From NCBI GenBank assembly GCA_902729315.2, contig LR746278.1, positions 2,139,001 through 2,203,000 of the forward strand: a stretch of 64,000 nt of DNA. Reading direction: 5' to 3'. The stretch's first letter is position 1. Every line of letters starts with the position of its first letter. Below the pieces are notes generated by a model, which did no database searches, was not told where the DNA came from, and was given only the letters and a program-made list of their open reading frames with translations. A program made the translations under genes and the position numbers. Shown one piece after another: positions 22,343-35,185 of this stretch. The stretch comes from Spirodela intermedia. Taxonomy: Eukaryota; Streptophyta; Magnoliopsida; Alismatales; Araceae.

Positions 22343-25300
22343 ATGGACACGCAGGTTGGCAATAAATTTCGCCTCGGTAAAAAGATTGGGGGAGGATCAT
22401 CTGGGAAGATTTACAAAGGTTCCTTTTTTCTTGTATTTTCATTCTTTTCTCTTAGCTTTGATTCTATTTATGCTCTCCAAGGTGTCGTCGCAAGATTTCA
22501 AATTTTTCCGAGGAACTTCTAACTTGCCCCTATGCAGGGACTGATATCCAAACAAACGAAGAAGTGGCCATTAAACTTGTAAGTTTCTGCTGTTGGATGG
22601 ATCGTTATCCTGGAACTTTCTTAATATGTCCCAACATGCGTTATTCTGCAACTTTGATTATATTTTACTGAATAAACAAGCAATTATTTATTTATTCTTT
22701 TGATTTTTGGATGTAGATGTAAATTGAAGATTATGACGTATTTAACCCATTTTTTTATTGTGAAAATTTTAGGACATTGACTTCTTTAAATGGGAGATAA
22801 TTTTCTATTAAAGTTTTCATCACGAGTTGTAGTTTATCTTCTTCATGTTACATTGGAGCTATTTAGACATGTGGGGTTTTGTGCTTTTCTATGCATGATT
22901 GATGGTGGTTGATGTTTTTATTATTTTTCTTCTTCAATAACTTATAAACCGTTAATTTATCAATACTTAGTAAACCTTTTTGTTTTCTTTTGAGGAGTCA
23001 TAAAGAACAGCATTTGATTTTCAAAATAAATAATATGTTGTACAATTTCGTGGAGATGTTTTCAATTCTGAGTAAACCTCCATCATATGCCCATGTTAAA
23101 GTGAGAGTAGACACACTTTAACATATTCGACAATTGTTGTTTTCATATAGTATATTTTGTGAGAACTCTATAGATTTTGTTGAGTTATGGACTAACTCAA
23201 TATTATTTTGATGACTTCTAGTCATTAATTTAAAATCATGAAATTGATGATATAAAATGTAAATTTAGATGAAAAATTGATATTTTGGATGAGATTAAAT
23301 AGCCTAGATTATGAGTACATATATGCAAGAGAATTTCAACCTAAAGGCTAAGGTATAGAAATATTAAATATTAGAATACATATATTTCTCATGCTCTAGA
23401 CCATGGGAAATAACTCATACTATTTCAAATTCTCATCATAGATAGAAATATTAGAATATTTTAATATAAATATAATAAATAGTCTATATGAGGTAAATCT
23501 ATCATAATCTTATATGAAAGTTCTAATATTTGATTTTTTTTTATCAAATAACTTTGCTTATACATGCATATGAGTAACTAATAGAAAGTTCTTTGAATGA
23601 GGAGTCAAATTAAATAAATTTGAAGAAAAATATCTAGGTACTGTCATAGACATGAAAATTCAACTAATTATAGAAAACTAATTTAAAGAGGAATTAAAAA
23701 CTAAAAAACATACCAGAACTTAAAGTATTAAGGGAGTTATTTTAAAAAAAAATTACAATCATTTTTCTATATTTTATAGAGCCCAATTATTTGACTCAAT
23801 ATGGGCCAAAAGGGAGTGTTCTAGCTTAACTTAGGAAGGGACATTCCACCCAAATAGGGTAATAAGAAAATATATAATTTTTAAATAGCAAAGGCCATTT
23901 CCAAAGATATTTCTCCTCTCAAATTTCAAAGAACCAAATACAAAATCAAATTACTTAAAGGGTGTTGTGACTATCATTTGGAGTGTCAAATACTTCTTCC
24001 TTCAACCCAACATTGATCAAGTACAACAACTCATGGTGTACCAAAATGAATTTGAAGATTATGGTAACTTCATTTTAGTTGTTTGTTTGTTTTTTTTTTT
24101 TGATCTGCAATATGTGAATAAGTTGAAACACTCATAGTATGTTATCACTGTAGTCACATAGGTTGTGATGTACTTGTGGTGTGCTTGCAATGAAAAAAAT
24201 CTAGGACTGCAAAGATCAGAGTTATAAGTGAGGTAATCACATGCCCATGAAATTTATTGATGTGAAGGGTTCTTAATCTGTATAAAATCAAGTGTATTAT
24301 GATAGTAGAATACTAGAATTGAGGTGATTTTCTCAAAAGTGGATGTAGCCCAAATGAATTTGGTCAAACAACTATAAAAATCCAGTGCTCACATTATTCT
24401 TAATTTATCTTATATTTATATATCATAAAATGAAAAATATTATAATTAATTATTAAAAAAATAGAAATCAATTCACCCCCTTCCCTCTTGATTTATCTAG
24501 CCATCTAGTGAGCTATAAATTTCCCACAAATTATGACATCATTATGGTTGGAGCCATAATGATGGTGATTTGTGTTGATTGTTAGATGACTTGATAAATC
24601 AAAAGGATATGGGGTGAATTAATTTTTTCATATTTTATTTAATTAAATATAATATTTTTATTTTTATATATTAATGTTAAAGTATAGTTATAAACTAATA
24701 TATAATTACGAGATAATCAAGACGAATTTTTGAACATCTGATTTTATAATAGTTTGACCAAACTCTTTTTGCCTACATCCACTTTTGAGGAATCCACTTA
24801 GATTTTACTATTCCACTATTAGAATACAATTGATTTTGTTGAAATCAAGAACCGCTTACATCTCTAGGCTTTGTGACCCTATAACCTCTATACCTAGAAC
24901 ATTCAACTTAGAAGTTATAGATCCTTTTGTTCTAGACATGCCACACAAGCTTGAATGACCCATGTGATTATGTTAATGACACATCACATACATTACAAAT
25001 CAAAAATAAAAATAAACAAACACTAGAATGAAGTTGCCATAGCCTTCAAATGTTTTTTCGGTGCACCGACAATTGTTGGGGTACTTAAGATGGGATGAAG
25101 TGTTTTAAACTCCAAATGACATCCATAGTTCTCTTCAAACTACTTAATTTTGCTTTTAATTGTTCAAGACTCGAGAAGAGGTGACGCAAAAGAAGAACAT
25201 CTTTTGAAACATCCATCATCATTTGAAGATCCTTTATTTTTATTACTATCTAATTTGGACAAAATGTCTCCTTTTAGTTTTTGGCCCTAATTAAGCCAAA

Positions 25301-28300
25301 TGTTTGGATTTAGGTGATCCTTAACAAACTATGTGTGGATCTTGAAAAATACACAAAAATGACATAAGGTTTGAAAAAATGATAACTCTCTTAATACTAT
25401 GAATTTTGATGCATAGTATTTAGATTTGAATTCCTCTTTTGGTAAGCTTTCCATTGAATACTTGAAAACCTAAATTTGTAATATATTTTCTTAGATAAAA
25501 TCATTTTAGTTAGATAAGTTAAACTTTCAAATTATTTTGTCCTTAGGCAAAAATATTACTTTAGTAGTATTTTAAAATCAATTATAAATCAATCACTTAA
25601 TAATTTTCTCCAAAATTCATTCCATTTGACTCCTCATTCAAAGAGATTTCTGTTAGTTACTCATATGCCTATATTGTTGAAGTCATATGATACATAAAAG
25701 ACTAAATATTTACTTCATACATATATTTTATTGTATTTATACTTAGATATTTTAACATTTATGTCTCTAATGAGAATTTTGAAATTGTATGAGATATTTT
25801 TTACTGTCTAAGTTATCAATTTAATATTTATACATCTTAGTCTTTTTATTAAAATTTCATTCAATATATATACTAATAATCTATACTCTTTAATCTCATC
25901 CAAGATATCAATCTCGAATTAACTTTATATTTCATATCATAAAATGATTTTATATTAATATTTATAAATTATCAAAATAATTTTGATTTAACTCATAACT
26001 CAACATTTGAGTTTTGTGCTTAAATTATTTTTTTCTCTATAAAATAAGTTTGAATTGTAATATCCTCTTTGGTGTCACAATTTCATTCTAAAACTTGTAT
26101 GCTTTTGCTGTTGGAGGTATCTATGTTTGATTTTTTTAGTTTCATGAAACTATTGAGAAGCTTTAAAATAAATCAATACACTAGATGAACTTTCATAATT
26201 TGAATCATCAGCCTCTCCTCAGGTTCTTAGACTAAATATCTATACAGTCGCATGTATAGGAAACCACAAAAGTTTAAATAGGGACTAGTAATTCTACGAC
26301 ATGGATCGATGGAAATTATTTGAATATAGATTTGGTGGGCCTCGTATTAACACAAAAAAAGTAGGTCTAGTCTGTTCTTTGTGGTTGTCATTTGAAGACA
26401 ACTATTTGGTAGTTTCCATATAAATAACTAGATAGGGTTGATGCATTTCTATCAAAGAAGTGTGCCCAACAAATTACAAACATTTGGACTTCTTGAAACG
26501 TTGTTCTTATTTCTATCAATTACCTATGGGAACATTGGGAATTTTTTATATTTTTTCCACAAATTCGTACATTTTCCTTCATTAGTACAGCTTATTTTTT
26601 CATGTGGTAGAGTTTCTATCTTTGAAAGGCTATGTCCATCGTCTTAAAAATAATTTCTCTTTCTTATCAAAGAAGTGGATATTACTCTATTGACCTTTAA
26701 TTCCTTTTGCCAATATGTTCTCCTATCTTGTATTAATAGATTCTTATGAGGAATTTACGCATGAATTTTTGCTTCTTTTCACTCGTCAATAATGGTATGC
26801 AATTAGCACATTAAAGACAATAGTGAAAGGTTATAGACCAAAGAGAGAGCATCATCCTCATTTGAATTCTATTTTATTGTGTATCAAAATGAATTCAATT
26901 TCACAATTATTCAATCATATACCACATTTATATTAATCTTAAGTTCCCCTATGTGTTTAGCAATAAATTGACTGATAATTAATTGCCCCCTTTATATCAT
27001 ATTTTTAATATTTTTTGTATAGTGGGCGGTTTTCCTACAAAAATTGCTTTTAAGTATGGTGTCTTTATCTTCTTCCCCTTTTTCCAGGAAGATAGAAGGA
27101 CAGACCATCCGCAAATACAACGTGAATTAAAGCTGTACAAAATCCTTTTAGGAGGAAGTAATAAACTATTATTGCCAAAAGTTACGTGTAATCTATCTTG
27201 TTTTATTTTCGACACGGGATTAACTTTCTTTTCAATTGTGTAGCTGGAATTCCGCACGTGAGATGGTATGATGTTGAACGTGACTATAATGTTCTCGTGA
27301 TGGACTTATTAGGACCAAGTCTCGAGGATCTTGTCAATCAATGTGGTGGAAAACTATCTTTGAAGAGTGTCCTAATGCTCGCTGACCAAATGGTAGATTC
27401 TTTTCAAAAAAATTCCTCAACCATTATAATATAAGCACGATATTCTAGTTTTACATATTTTTCTTGTATATACTATTTTCTTGATATTTATCAGATCAAG
27501 AGGATAGAGTATGTTCATTGTAAATCTCTTCTGCATCGAAATATAAAGCCTAAGAATTTTCTCATGGGCATGGGAAGACATGCAAATAAGGTTGGGTTTA
27601 AGTAAATTTCTTATAATTTTATTTGAGAGTGCTACTATCATCCTATAATGCGGCCTAATCAATTTTATTTCTTCAATTTAGGTGTACATAATTGGCTTCG
27701 GCCATGGAAAGAAATTTATAGATACAAATACACATCAGCACATCTCACACAGGTATCTAGATAGTTTTCATATTCATAAATAAGATTTGTTCGCTGAACT
27801 TTTGTTGTTAATCTATGGAATATTAAATTTACTTAAATGCCCGGTACAAGGGTAACGATGGGATGCAAAGCCTCCAACACAAAACCAACATGAAATCACC
27901 ATAGATGGATGGGGTGGATTGATAGTTGCACATCTACACAATTGGATGGTTTTCTTTAGGACCATGTTGCATGACAGAATCATTGATACGTTGCTGTGGA
28001 TTTCCATGTATAATCTTTGGAGATGCGTCCACTCATGTCTATTTTGCATGAAAGAAATATTTATTTGCCGCTTGCTTGCTTTGGTTGGTTGGAATTCTTA
28101 GATATTTTTGAACTGAAGCTGATCGCAATGAGAAGCTTGCTTTTGTTCTTGGATATTTTGTGCAAGTGTTTCCTACCCCCTTCTTATTTCTGCACATACT
28201 TGAGAGTTCTTATTTGCGATGTCTAATGTGTCTTCAAATCATCATAGAGAGAATAAGAGTTTGAAACGGACAGGGAGATATGCCCATTGTGGTAGAGGTA

Positions 28301-29390
28301 TGTGGCCAACATTAATTTATTTCATGTGCCATATTCGATCAATTTACCACGGGAATTGCAAGCATTGAAAGCCCTTTCTTTGGGTGATAAGAACAAGGTA
28401 GGAGGGATGATCTAGAGTCACTCGGCTATGTTCTCATGTATTTGTTAAGAGGAAGGTAATCTTTTCTTCCCCAACTGTCGGCAAAATATTTATGCGTGTA
28501 TTTATTTTATTAGTTGCTAATTTTCTTTGCCTTTCTTCAGCCTAACATGGGAAGACCTGAAAGGAGGCACTGAAAGGCAAAAATACGAAAAAATTAGTGA
28601 AAAGAAGGTTTCCATGCCGATTGAGGTATTACCCAAAAATCGTAAAAAAATAAAAATGAGTGGTATCTTACGACGATTCATCCTCTCTCTCTCTCTCTCT
28701 CTCTTTATCTCTCTCTTCCCTTCTTCTAAATAACACTACGTTCATCTCTCTTGTAGGCCCTGTGTCATGGATATCCTATAGAATTTGCATCATATTTCTA
28801 TTATTGCCGCTCCCTCTGCTTTGACGACAAACCTAACTATGCTTACTTGAGAGAAATATTTCATGGTCTCTTTAAGCGCGAACGTAAGATGATTAATGTC
28901 TATATATTTATACTTACACAAGCCGTGACGTTTACGTCACGGAGTTGTAATCACCACTAATCTTGGAGACGTCCCCTCGTTCGTAGGTTTTCAGTTTGAC
29001 TACGTATTTGATTGGACGACACCGAAGTATCAACAATCTCAACATTCAAAGGAGCCTGCGCATGTACCGGTGAGTGGGTTGTCACAAGAGCTCTGAGTAT
29101 AATCCTCACGTCATCTTCGGAAATTTCAGATATTTATATGCCCATGAAAATGCCGATCTTTTTTTTCTTTGTCACAGGGTCCTACTCATAAGCCAAACAA
29201 TACGTTGCGCCTCCCAATAGCCAATGCCCGTGGACACCCGGGTGAGTCTACTGGCCAAGCTCAATTCCTCTTTTCTCTACGTGAAGTATGAATATTAGTC
29301 TGCCCTTCTTCATAAAAAGATGCTCCTCTTGGATTCTAGTTCGTGCTCACTGGTTGCTCCCTGCTTGTGATAGCTTCAGATATTTTAAAG

Positions 29391-29464
<74 letters not shown>

Positions 29465-29626
29465 GTCCTTGAAGATTCACACATGAATGAGTTCGATCAT
29501 ATGCCTTCCCTTCTAAATCAGACATTGTGAATGGATTTGACATGGCCATTTTCTATCTGATCTTTAGTTACTTCCGAGACAAGTGATCTACTTAAGCCTC
29601 GTCCACGCCCGACCATCCTCATCTAG
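22343..29626 (+). pseudogene. Degenerate casein kinase 1-like gene, copy 2
   Basis: This is the same exon structure as copy 1 with the same lost residues (HRN, KPKN, GFG) and the same disrupted seventh exon. The lesions therefore predate the amplification. Intron 2 holds its own copy of the inverted-repeat element. Differences from copy 1 are few: shorter CT tracts, CCTACTCAT for CCTGCTCAT in exon 11 (an alanine codon becomes threonine), and CAACATTC for CAACGTTC in exon 10 (arginine to histidine). Confidence 0.85.
23178..26005. mobile_element. Inverted-repeat element in CK1 intron 2, copy 2
   Basis: This is a duplicate of the 2,828-bp element of unit 1, with the same TGTTGAGTTATG and CATAACTCAACA ends. 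It was carried along by the segmental duplication and is not a separate insertion. Confidence 0.8.
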
Positions 29627-29981
29627 AGTTCATGGATCATATTCCCGACACTTGATTAGCTTCATTTCAACTTCTACGAGATGCCTTTGCTTCACCATTG
29701 AATTCGACCGATCTCTCATGTCTCAGGGCGAGCAGTCCAAAAAAAAGAGTATGATCATCCATGGAGAAGCTACGTGGCGGCATCTAGCACTGGAGCAGTG
29801 TACCAGTCTTTCATCTCTCTGAAATTGCAATTTGGTACCATCCTATACTCTTTCAATTCCAAAGGCCATGATCGCCCGCTGCGTTAGAATTACAGTGGAC
29901 TCACGTTTGCATTCTCCACTTTGCATGGTTTTTAACTAGACAAAAATCTCATATCGGATTGTATTGAATTTGGCAGCTGTT

Positions 29982-30025
<44 letters not shown>

Positions 30026-30259
30026 CTTATCTATCTTTTGGTGGGCATGGCATGCATTATGTGAATCCACGATTGTTGACTGAGGTTTAATCACCAAGGT
30101 AGGTGGGCCTCCCCATTTGGGTCCCATGATTCCCCGTGAGTTCACATGTCGGCCGGCCACTTGACTAGTACCAGTGAGGCCCACAAGCAGCAAGGGTAGC
30201 TCTTTGGTCAAGACAGGTCATTGACCCTCACCGATCACATTGACCACCGCGTCCCAGCA

Positions 30260-30260
30260 C

Positions 30261-30341
<81 letters not shown>
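30260..30341. repeat. GA microsatellite at unit 2/3 junction
   Basis: This has the same position and nearly the same length as the tract at 17417-17498, and passes directly into the GGAGGGAGAAG start of unit 3. Confidence 0.9.
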
Positions 30342-30345
<4 letters not shown>

Positions 30346-30773
30346 GGAGAAGTTACCAAATGGAGTAAATTAATACATGATAAACTAAAACACTTAGAAT
30401 AGAATGGACATGATATAAGTCAGTATATAACTTGACATCTCTTTTGGCCAACACGCAATTCTTTCCTTCAAACAATGTAGAGCTTGAAACCTCCATAGAG
30501 ATAATTAACATGTAAGGAATAGATATAATGATGATCCTCCTAACTCCAATACTTCTTACAAGAACACCAGGGTTGATGATTTCACATTTAAGGGTTCTTA
30601 GAATTAAGGTTTATTTAGAGTGAGAGGCTGGCATGGATAGTAAGTTTGGATGGTATGAAATGTCAGAGGCTAGGAAGATTAGATTTGTCAATTCGAAGTT
30701 AGTGAGATTTGTTAATACTTATTGACAGAACCCAAATCATCTTTTAGAATGTATAGGTTAAGAACCCATAGAT

Positions 30774-31189
30774 AATTAAGTTGAGATCAAGATTAAGTTA
30801 AGAGAGAAATATATATCTATTAAATATAAAATAAGATTCATAGATCAATGATAAAATATTATATAAGACAATTGTCGTGCAATTAACTATGTAATGTAAC
30901 TCAACAAGTTATTACTTAATTGTGAGTCGATGAAGATTTCACTATCACCATATCTCGCTTCAAAATTGAAGTGAGAAAAGATTTGATAAATAAACACTTT
31001 GTTATAGATATTTGTACATTATAAGAAGTTTATTATATAGTCCTACACTTAGATAATTTTCACATGTCCCCCCCATTGAGAATTAAGTTGAGATCAAGAT
31101 TAAGCTAAGAGAAACATATATACATATTAACTATAAAAGTTTATTATCTGATCCTAGACTTAGATAACTTCCACATGCCCCCCCCCCCC
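30774..31189. repeat. Contracted 309-bp repeat array, unit 3
   Basis: The structure is the same as at 17931-18346, with the same internal deletion and C-runs. Confidence 0.8.
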
Positions 31190-31443
31190 TTGTATGTATT
31201 AACTCATAGTCACAATCATCTCATTTCTAGATTCAAGCTATTGAAGAGACTAAAACTAACCATGAAAATTTGTAAATTCTTACCATGAATAAGACCACAT
31301 GAGAACAACCACATGACAAAGGTAAATGACTAGTAGAACAACCACGTGAGAGAGTACCTTTAGAGTGAACTGTTTTAAGTGTCATGGGTATGACTATGTA
31401 ACAACCCAATGCCCAACCAATAACCTCCATATCGATGAGTCTA

Positions 31444-32014
31444 ATGCCTTATGTTGAAGGTTGCAAGTTTTGAGAGGCTAAAGGAGGCTTACTAGATGTG
31501 TCCAGATTGTGTAGCAATCATTGTTGCCATCAATGATGGGCACCCATTTAGAGAATATAAGGACAACATAATTTAAGATGTTATTTTTTTAGAAAGCAAT
31601 GTTTATATATATCACAATCCTCTAGAGATTTTCTAATATGGGAGATACATGTGGGTGAGCTTACATGACACTTCATACATGACAAAACTATTGACACTAT
31701 GGAAGAGTGTTTTTGTTGATGTGGTGAGATGTAGCGAAACTTATCTCACAATGTTACACTTGCACGTGAGCATGAATTTTGTACAAAATTATCTAGACAA
31801 GAGGTTGATATAAACCCCTAAATGTCCCAAAACAATCATGCGAGGATGTGAGCATGAGTTTTGTACTAAGATTACCAATAACCCCCAAGAAGTATGATTT
31901 TATTTTTGTTCTTATTGGTAGTTTCTCTAAGATGGCACATTTTTTTCTTATTCCAGAACTTCTTATGCCTCTAAAATAGCACACTTATACTTTGATGAAA
32001 TTACTAAATTTCAT
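31444..32014 (+). mobile_element. Gypsy integrase relic fragment, unit 3
   Basis: The fragment has the same boundaries as in unit 2, including the CTA junction at the left, the extra copied bases, and the GGCGAG filler at the right. Confidence 0.85.
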
Positions 32015-32020
32015 GGCGAG

Positions 32021-33546
32021 TCCTTCGGGCAGACATTCAGGGACTACAATGGCGAGTCGCAAAGGAAGGCATCGGTGGAGGAGTTCTACCGGCTGAACCA
32101 CACTCACCAGACCTTCGACTTTGTGGGCACCACTCATCAGACCCTTTCTTTTGCTTCTTTCTTCTTTTCCTTCTCCCCCACTCTCCTTCTTGCCTGATCT
32201 GATCTGATCTGATCTGAACTGCACTGTCTCGTCGGGCAGGTGAAGAGGATGAGGGAGGAGTACGGGAAGCTGGACCGGGTAGAGATGAGCGTGTGGGAGT
32301 GCTGCGAGCTGCTGAACGAGTTCGTGGACGAGAGCGACCCGGACCTGGACGAGCCCCAGATCGAGCACCTGCTGCAGACGGCGGAGGCCATCCGCAAGGA
32401 CTACCCCGACGAGGACTGGCTCCACCTCACCGGCCTCATCCACGGTCAGTTAGAGAGAGAGAGAGAGAGAGAGAGAGGAATTCAACCATCCATCCATGGC
32501 CAGCCCTGTAATTCATCCATATCATCTATCCGACTGACCCATCTCCTGCAATCAGATCTGGGGAAGGTCCTCCTCCACCCCTCCTTCGGGCAGCTCCCGC
32601 AGTGGGCCGTCGTCGGCGACACCTTCCCCGTCGGCTGCGCCTTCGACCAATCCAACGTTCACTACAAGGTCTTCCTCCTCCTCCTCCTCTTCTTCTTCTT
32701 CTTCTTCTTCTTCTTCTTCTTCTTCTTCTTCTTCTTCTTCTTCTTCATGATAGCCTGACGAGCTGGCTTCTTGGTCTGATCTTGGCCTCAGTACTTCAAA
32801 GAAAATCCAGACAGCGCCAACCCGGAGTACAGCACGAAGCTCGGGGTGTACGCCGAGGGCTGCGGGCTCAACAACGTGATGATGTCGTGGGGCCACGACG
32901 ACTACATGTACTTGGTCGGTATCCACCTCCAAAAAAATGGGAGATCAATGGCAGAATCTCCATTTTCTGGAGTGTGCCCAGGGCTGACGATGCTCTGCGT
33001 TCTGAAACTCAGGTTGCGAAGAAGAACAAGACGACCCTTCCTTCGGCTGGGCTGTTCATCATCCGCTACCACTCCTTCTACCGTGAGCCACACTCCATCA
33101 ACTTCGTCAGACCCCAGTTCATAATCTCCCCTTGTCCTCCGGCTAACACGATTCAAAAATCTCAGCCTTGCACAAGTCTGGAGCGTACTCCTTTCTGATG
33201 AACGAGGAGGATAAGGAGAACCTGAAATGGCTGCACGTTTTCAAGTCAGTGGTCCTTTGAACGCGGCCTTCTTCCCCAAGTTCCCTTCTTCGCTCTCTAG
33301 CCTCTGACTGCCGCCTCTGTGGTTTCAGCAAGTACGATCTCTACAGCAAGAGCAAGGTCAGGATCGACGTCGAGAGTGTGAAGCCCTACTACCTGTCCCT
33401 CATCGAGAAGGTGGGCGGGTTCTCATTGAATCATTGACTGACTGTGAACGGCGCTCCTCTGATTCTTTCATTCCCTCGTCTGTAACCTGAAGTGGCTGTG
33501 TGATTGTTCTCTCTTGCAGTACTTCCCTGCCAAGTTGAAGTGGTGA
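32021..33546 (+). pseudogene. MIOX: 5'-truncated myo-inositol oxygenase, copy 3
   Basis: Structure and breakpoint are identical to copy 2: exon 2 from codon 39, exons 3-9 intact, no start codon in frame, Asp48 to Asn. No further disabling change is seen in the exons, which points to recent origin. Confidence 0.88.
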
Positions 33547-35185
33547 CACGCCAAAGTACAAGGCCTGTGGGATGGAAATCCTTCTTCCAGTCTGAAAGAT
33601 AGGGAGCGATAAAGGGAGTCTCCTGTCGCTGTTGCCTCCTTCTTTCCTCGTCTTCCGTCGGCATCTCGAGGGAAACTCGGCTGTCAATCTCCAACGGCGC
33701 TGTATCCACTACCTTTCTTTGAAAAGCTCCTCTTGTGTTGGCAGTTATGAGAGGGCTCCTGAGGATCACATCTTGTTGAATGAACAATGGACCAGGAAAT
33801 AATCTCCGTACTCCCCATTGTATTTTCTTGGGCGCCAACGGAGCGAATAAGAAAAATCTATGAACCGATACAACCTCCGTTCGACGAAGATCAGGATACC
33901 TTTCTTGAATTGATGTTTTCGGCTCGAATTCCACGCTAGAAACAAGAATAGAACGCTCTTTGGTGTGAAAATCAAGAAGGCCAGGGACGGGGGGCCGGCC
34001 ACTCGTACGACTAGTCCGCAATCTTTATCTGTCGAGCACGCTTGGTCTAAACTATGACGCAATCAATAACGTGTAAGATTGGATCAATGCGTGTCCGACT
34101 CGATCTGATCATTCTGCATTATCCCTAAACAGTTAAGAGTTCTAAATCAACAAAGAAGATCAGACATCCGCGCCGTGCCACCAGCCGAAGGAATCGTTCA
34201 GATTTGTCACCATAAACAAGCAAGAACTCACAAATGATGAGCTCGCCTAAACGCCGTTCGAGAAAGTAGTTGTGTGTCAACCATATCACCAGGTGGACTG
34301 AACGGCGCAACATTATTACGTGGAATGCCGACGAGATCCGACCAATCGAAGAACTCTCATTAATGGAGGGAATGTGGACGGAATACCTCGCTATTGACTG
34401 AATAACGTCAGTGGAGGAGATCGGCTCGTCTTCCCCGCATCATCATCCCCTCCAACGCTTCCTCCGCAACGTCAGAAGGCAGAAAGATAGATGGCCATCC
34501 CCGTCCATCGACTTTAACCGCACGGAGGTTTCAGAGAGAGAGAGAGAGAGAGAATCTAATTAATTAGTGTGCCGATCAACGACGGTTGGGTCCGGTGTAT
34601 CGACGGCCTCGGTGATGGTCCCCAATCTACCCGCGAAACCGAAAGATGAATCCGATCAGGGGGTAAGTCGGATCATACGGTCCAGAGTGCGCTGGAAGCC
34701 TACAGATCTTATCCGTGGGGTCTTTCCAGGTATTTGTATAATTATTAGAAACTTATGGACCGTTTTGGTCATTTAATGAGGGTGATAAGGAGGAAAATAA
34801 TAAAATATTTTGTCCTAAGCGGAGAGAGAGAGAGTACCTAATCCTCCGCTATCGTGACCTCCCACCGGCCTAGCTTTTCTCGTCTGTGCTCCGAGGGTTG
34901 CTACCAGTTACCCTCTTCCCTCCCGGGAACCCTCACGGTTCCCGATCGTAGTTCATATCCACCTCTCATCGTTGATTATAAGCGAGAGTTTGATGCGACG
35001 CAGTGAAAGAGTAATATTGGCGCCAGGTTGGTCTGTAGATACGTCTAAATTATTTTACGTCGTAATTAGCGTCGCCGTCAGTCTCTCTGAATTGTGTCCC
35101 TTTTGTTCTTGGTTTAAGGTATCGGTCGAGGTTGATCTCTTCGGTTTGGCGTCAGAGAGGTATTTTACTTCCAATTACCGTGAGC

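Larger units (their letters stand above)
17499..30341. repeat. Tandem unit 2 (12,843 bp)
   Basis: This is the second head-to-tail copy of the module. From the gypsy integrase fragment onward it matches unit 1 at an offset of 12,847 bp falling to 12,843 through microsatellite length changes. It shares with units 3 and 4 the array contraction, the gypsy deletion, the MIOX 5' deletion and several single-base changes. It differs from unit 3 at very few positions. One is CAACATTC near 29041, where units 1 and 3 read CAACGTTC. Confidence 0.95.
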
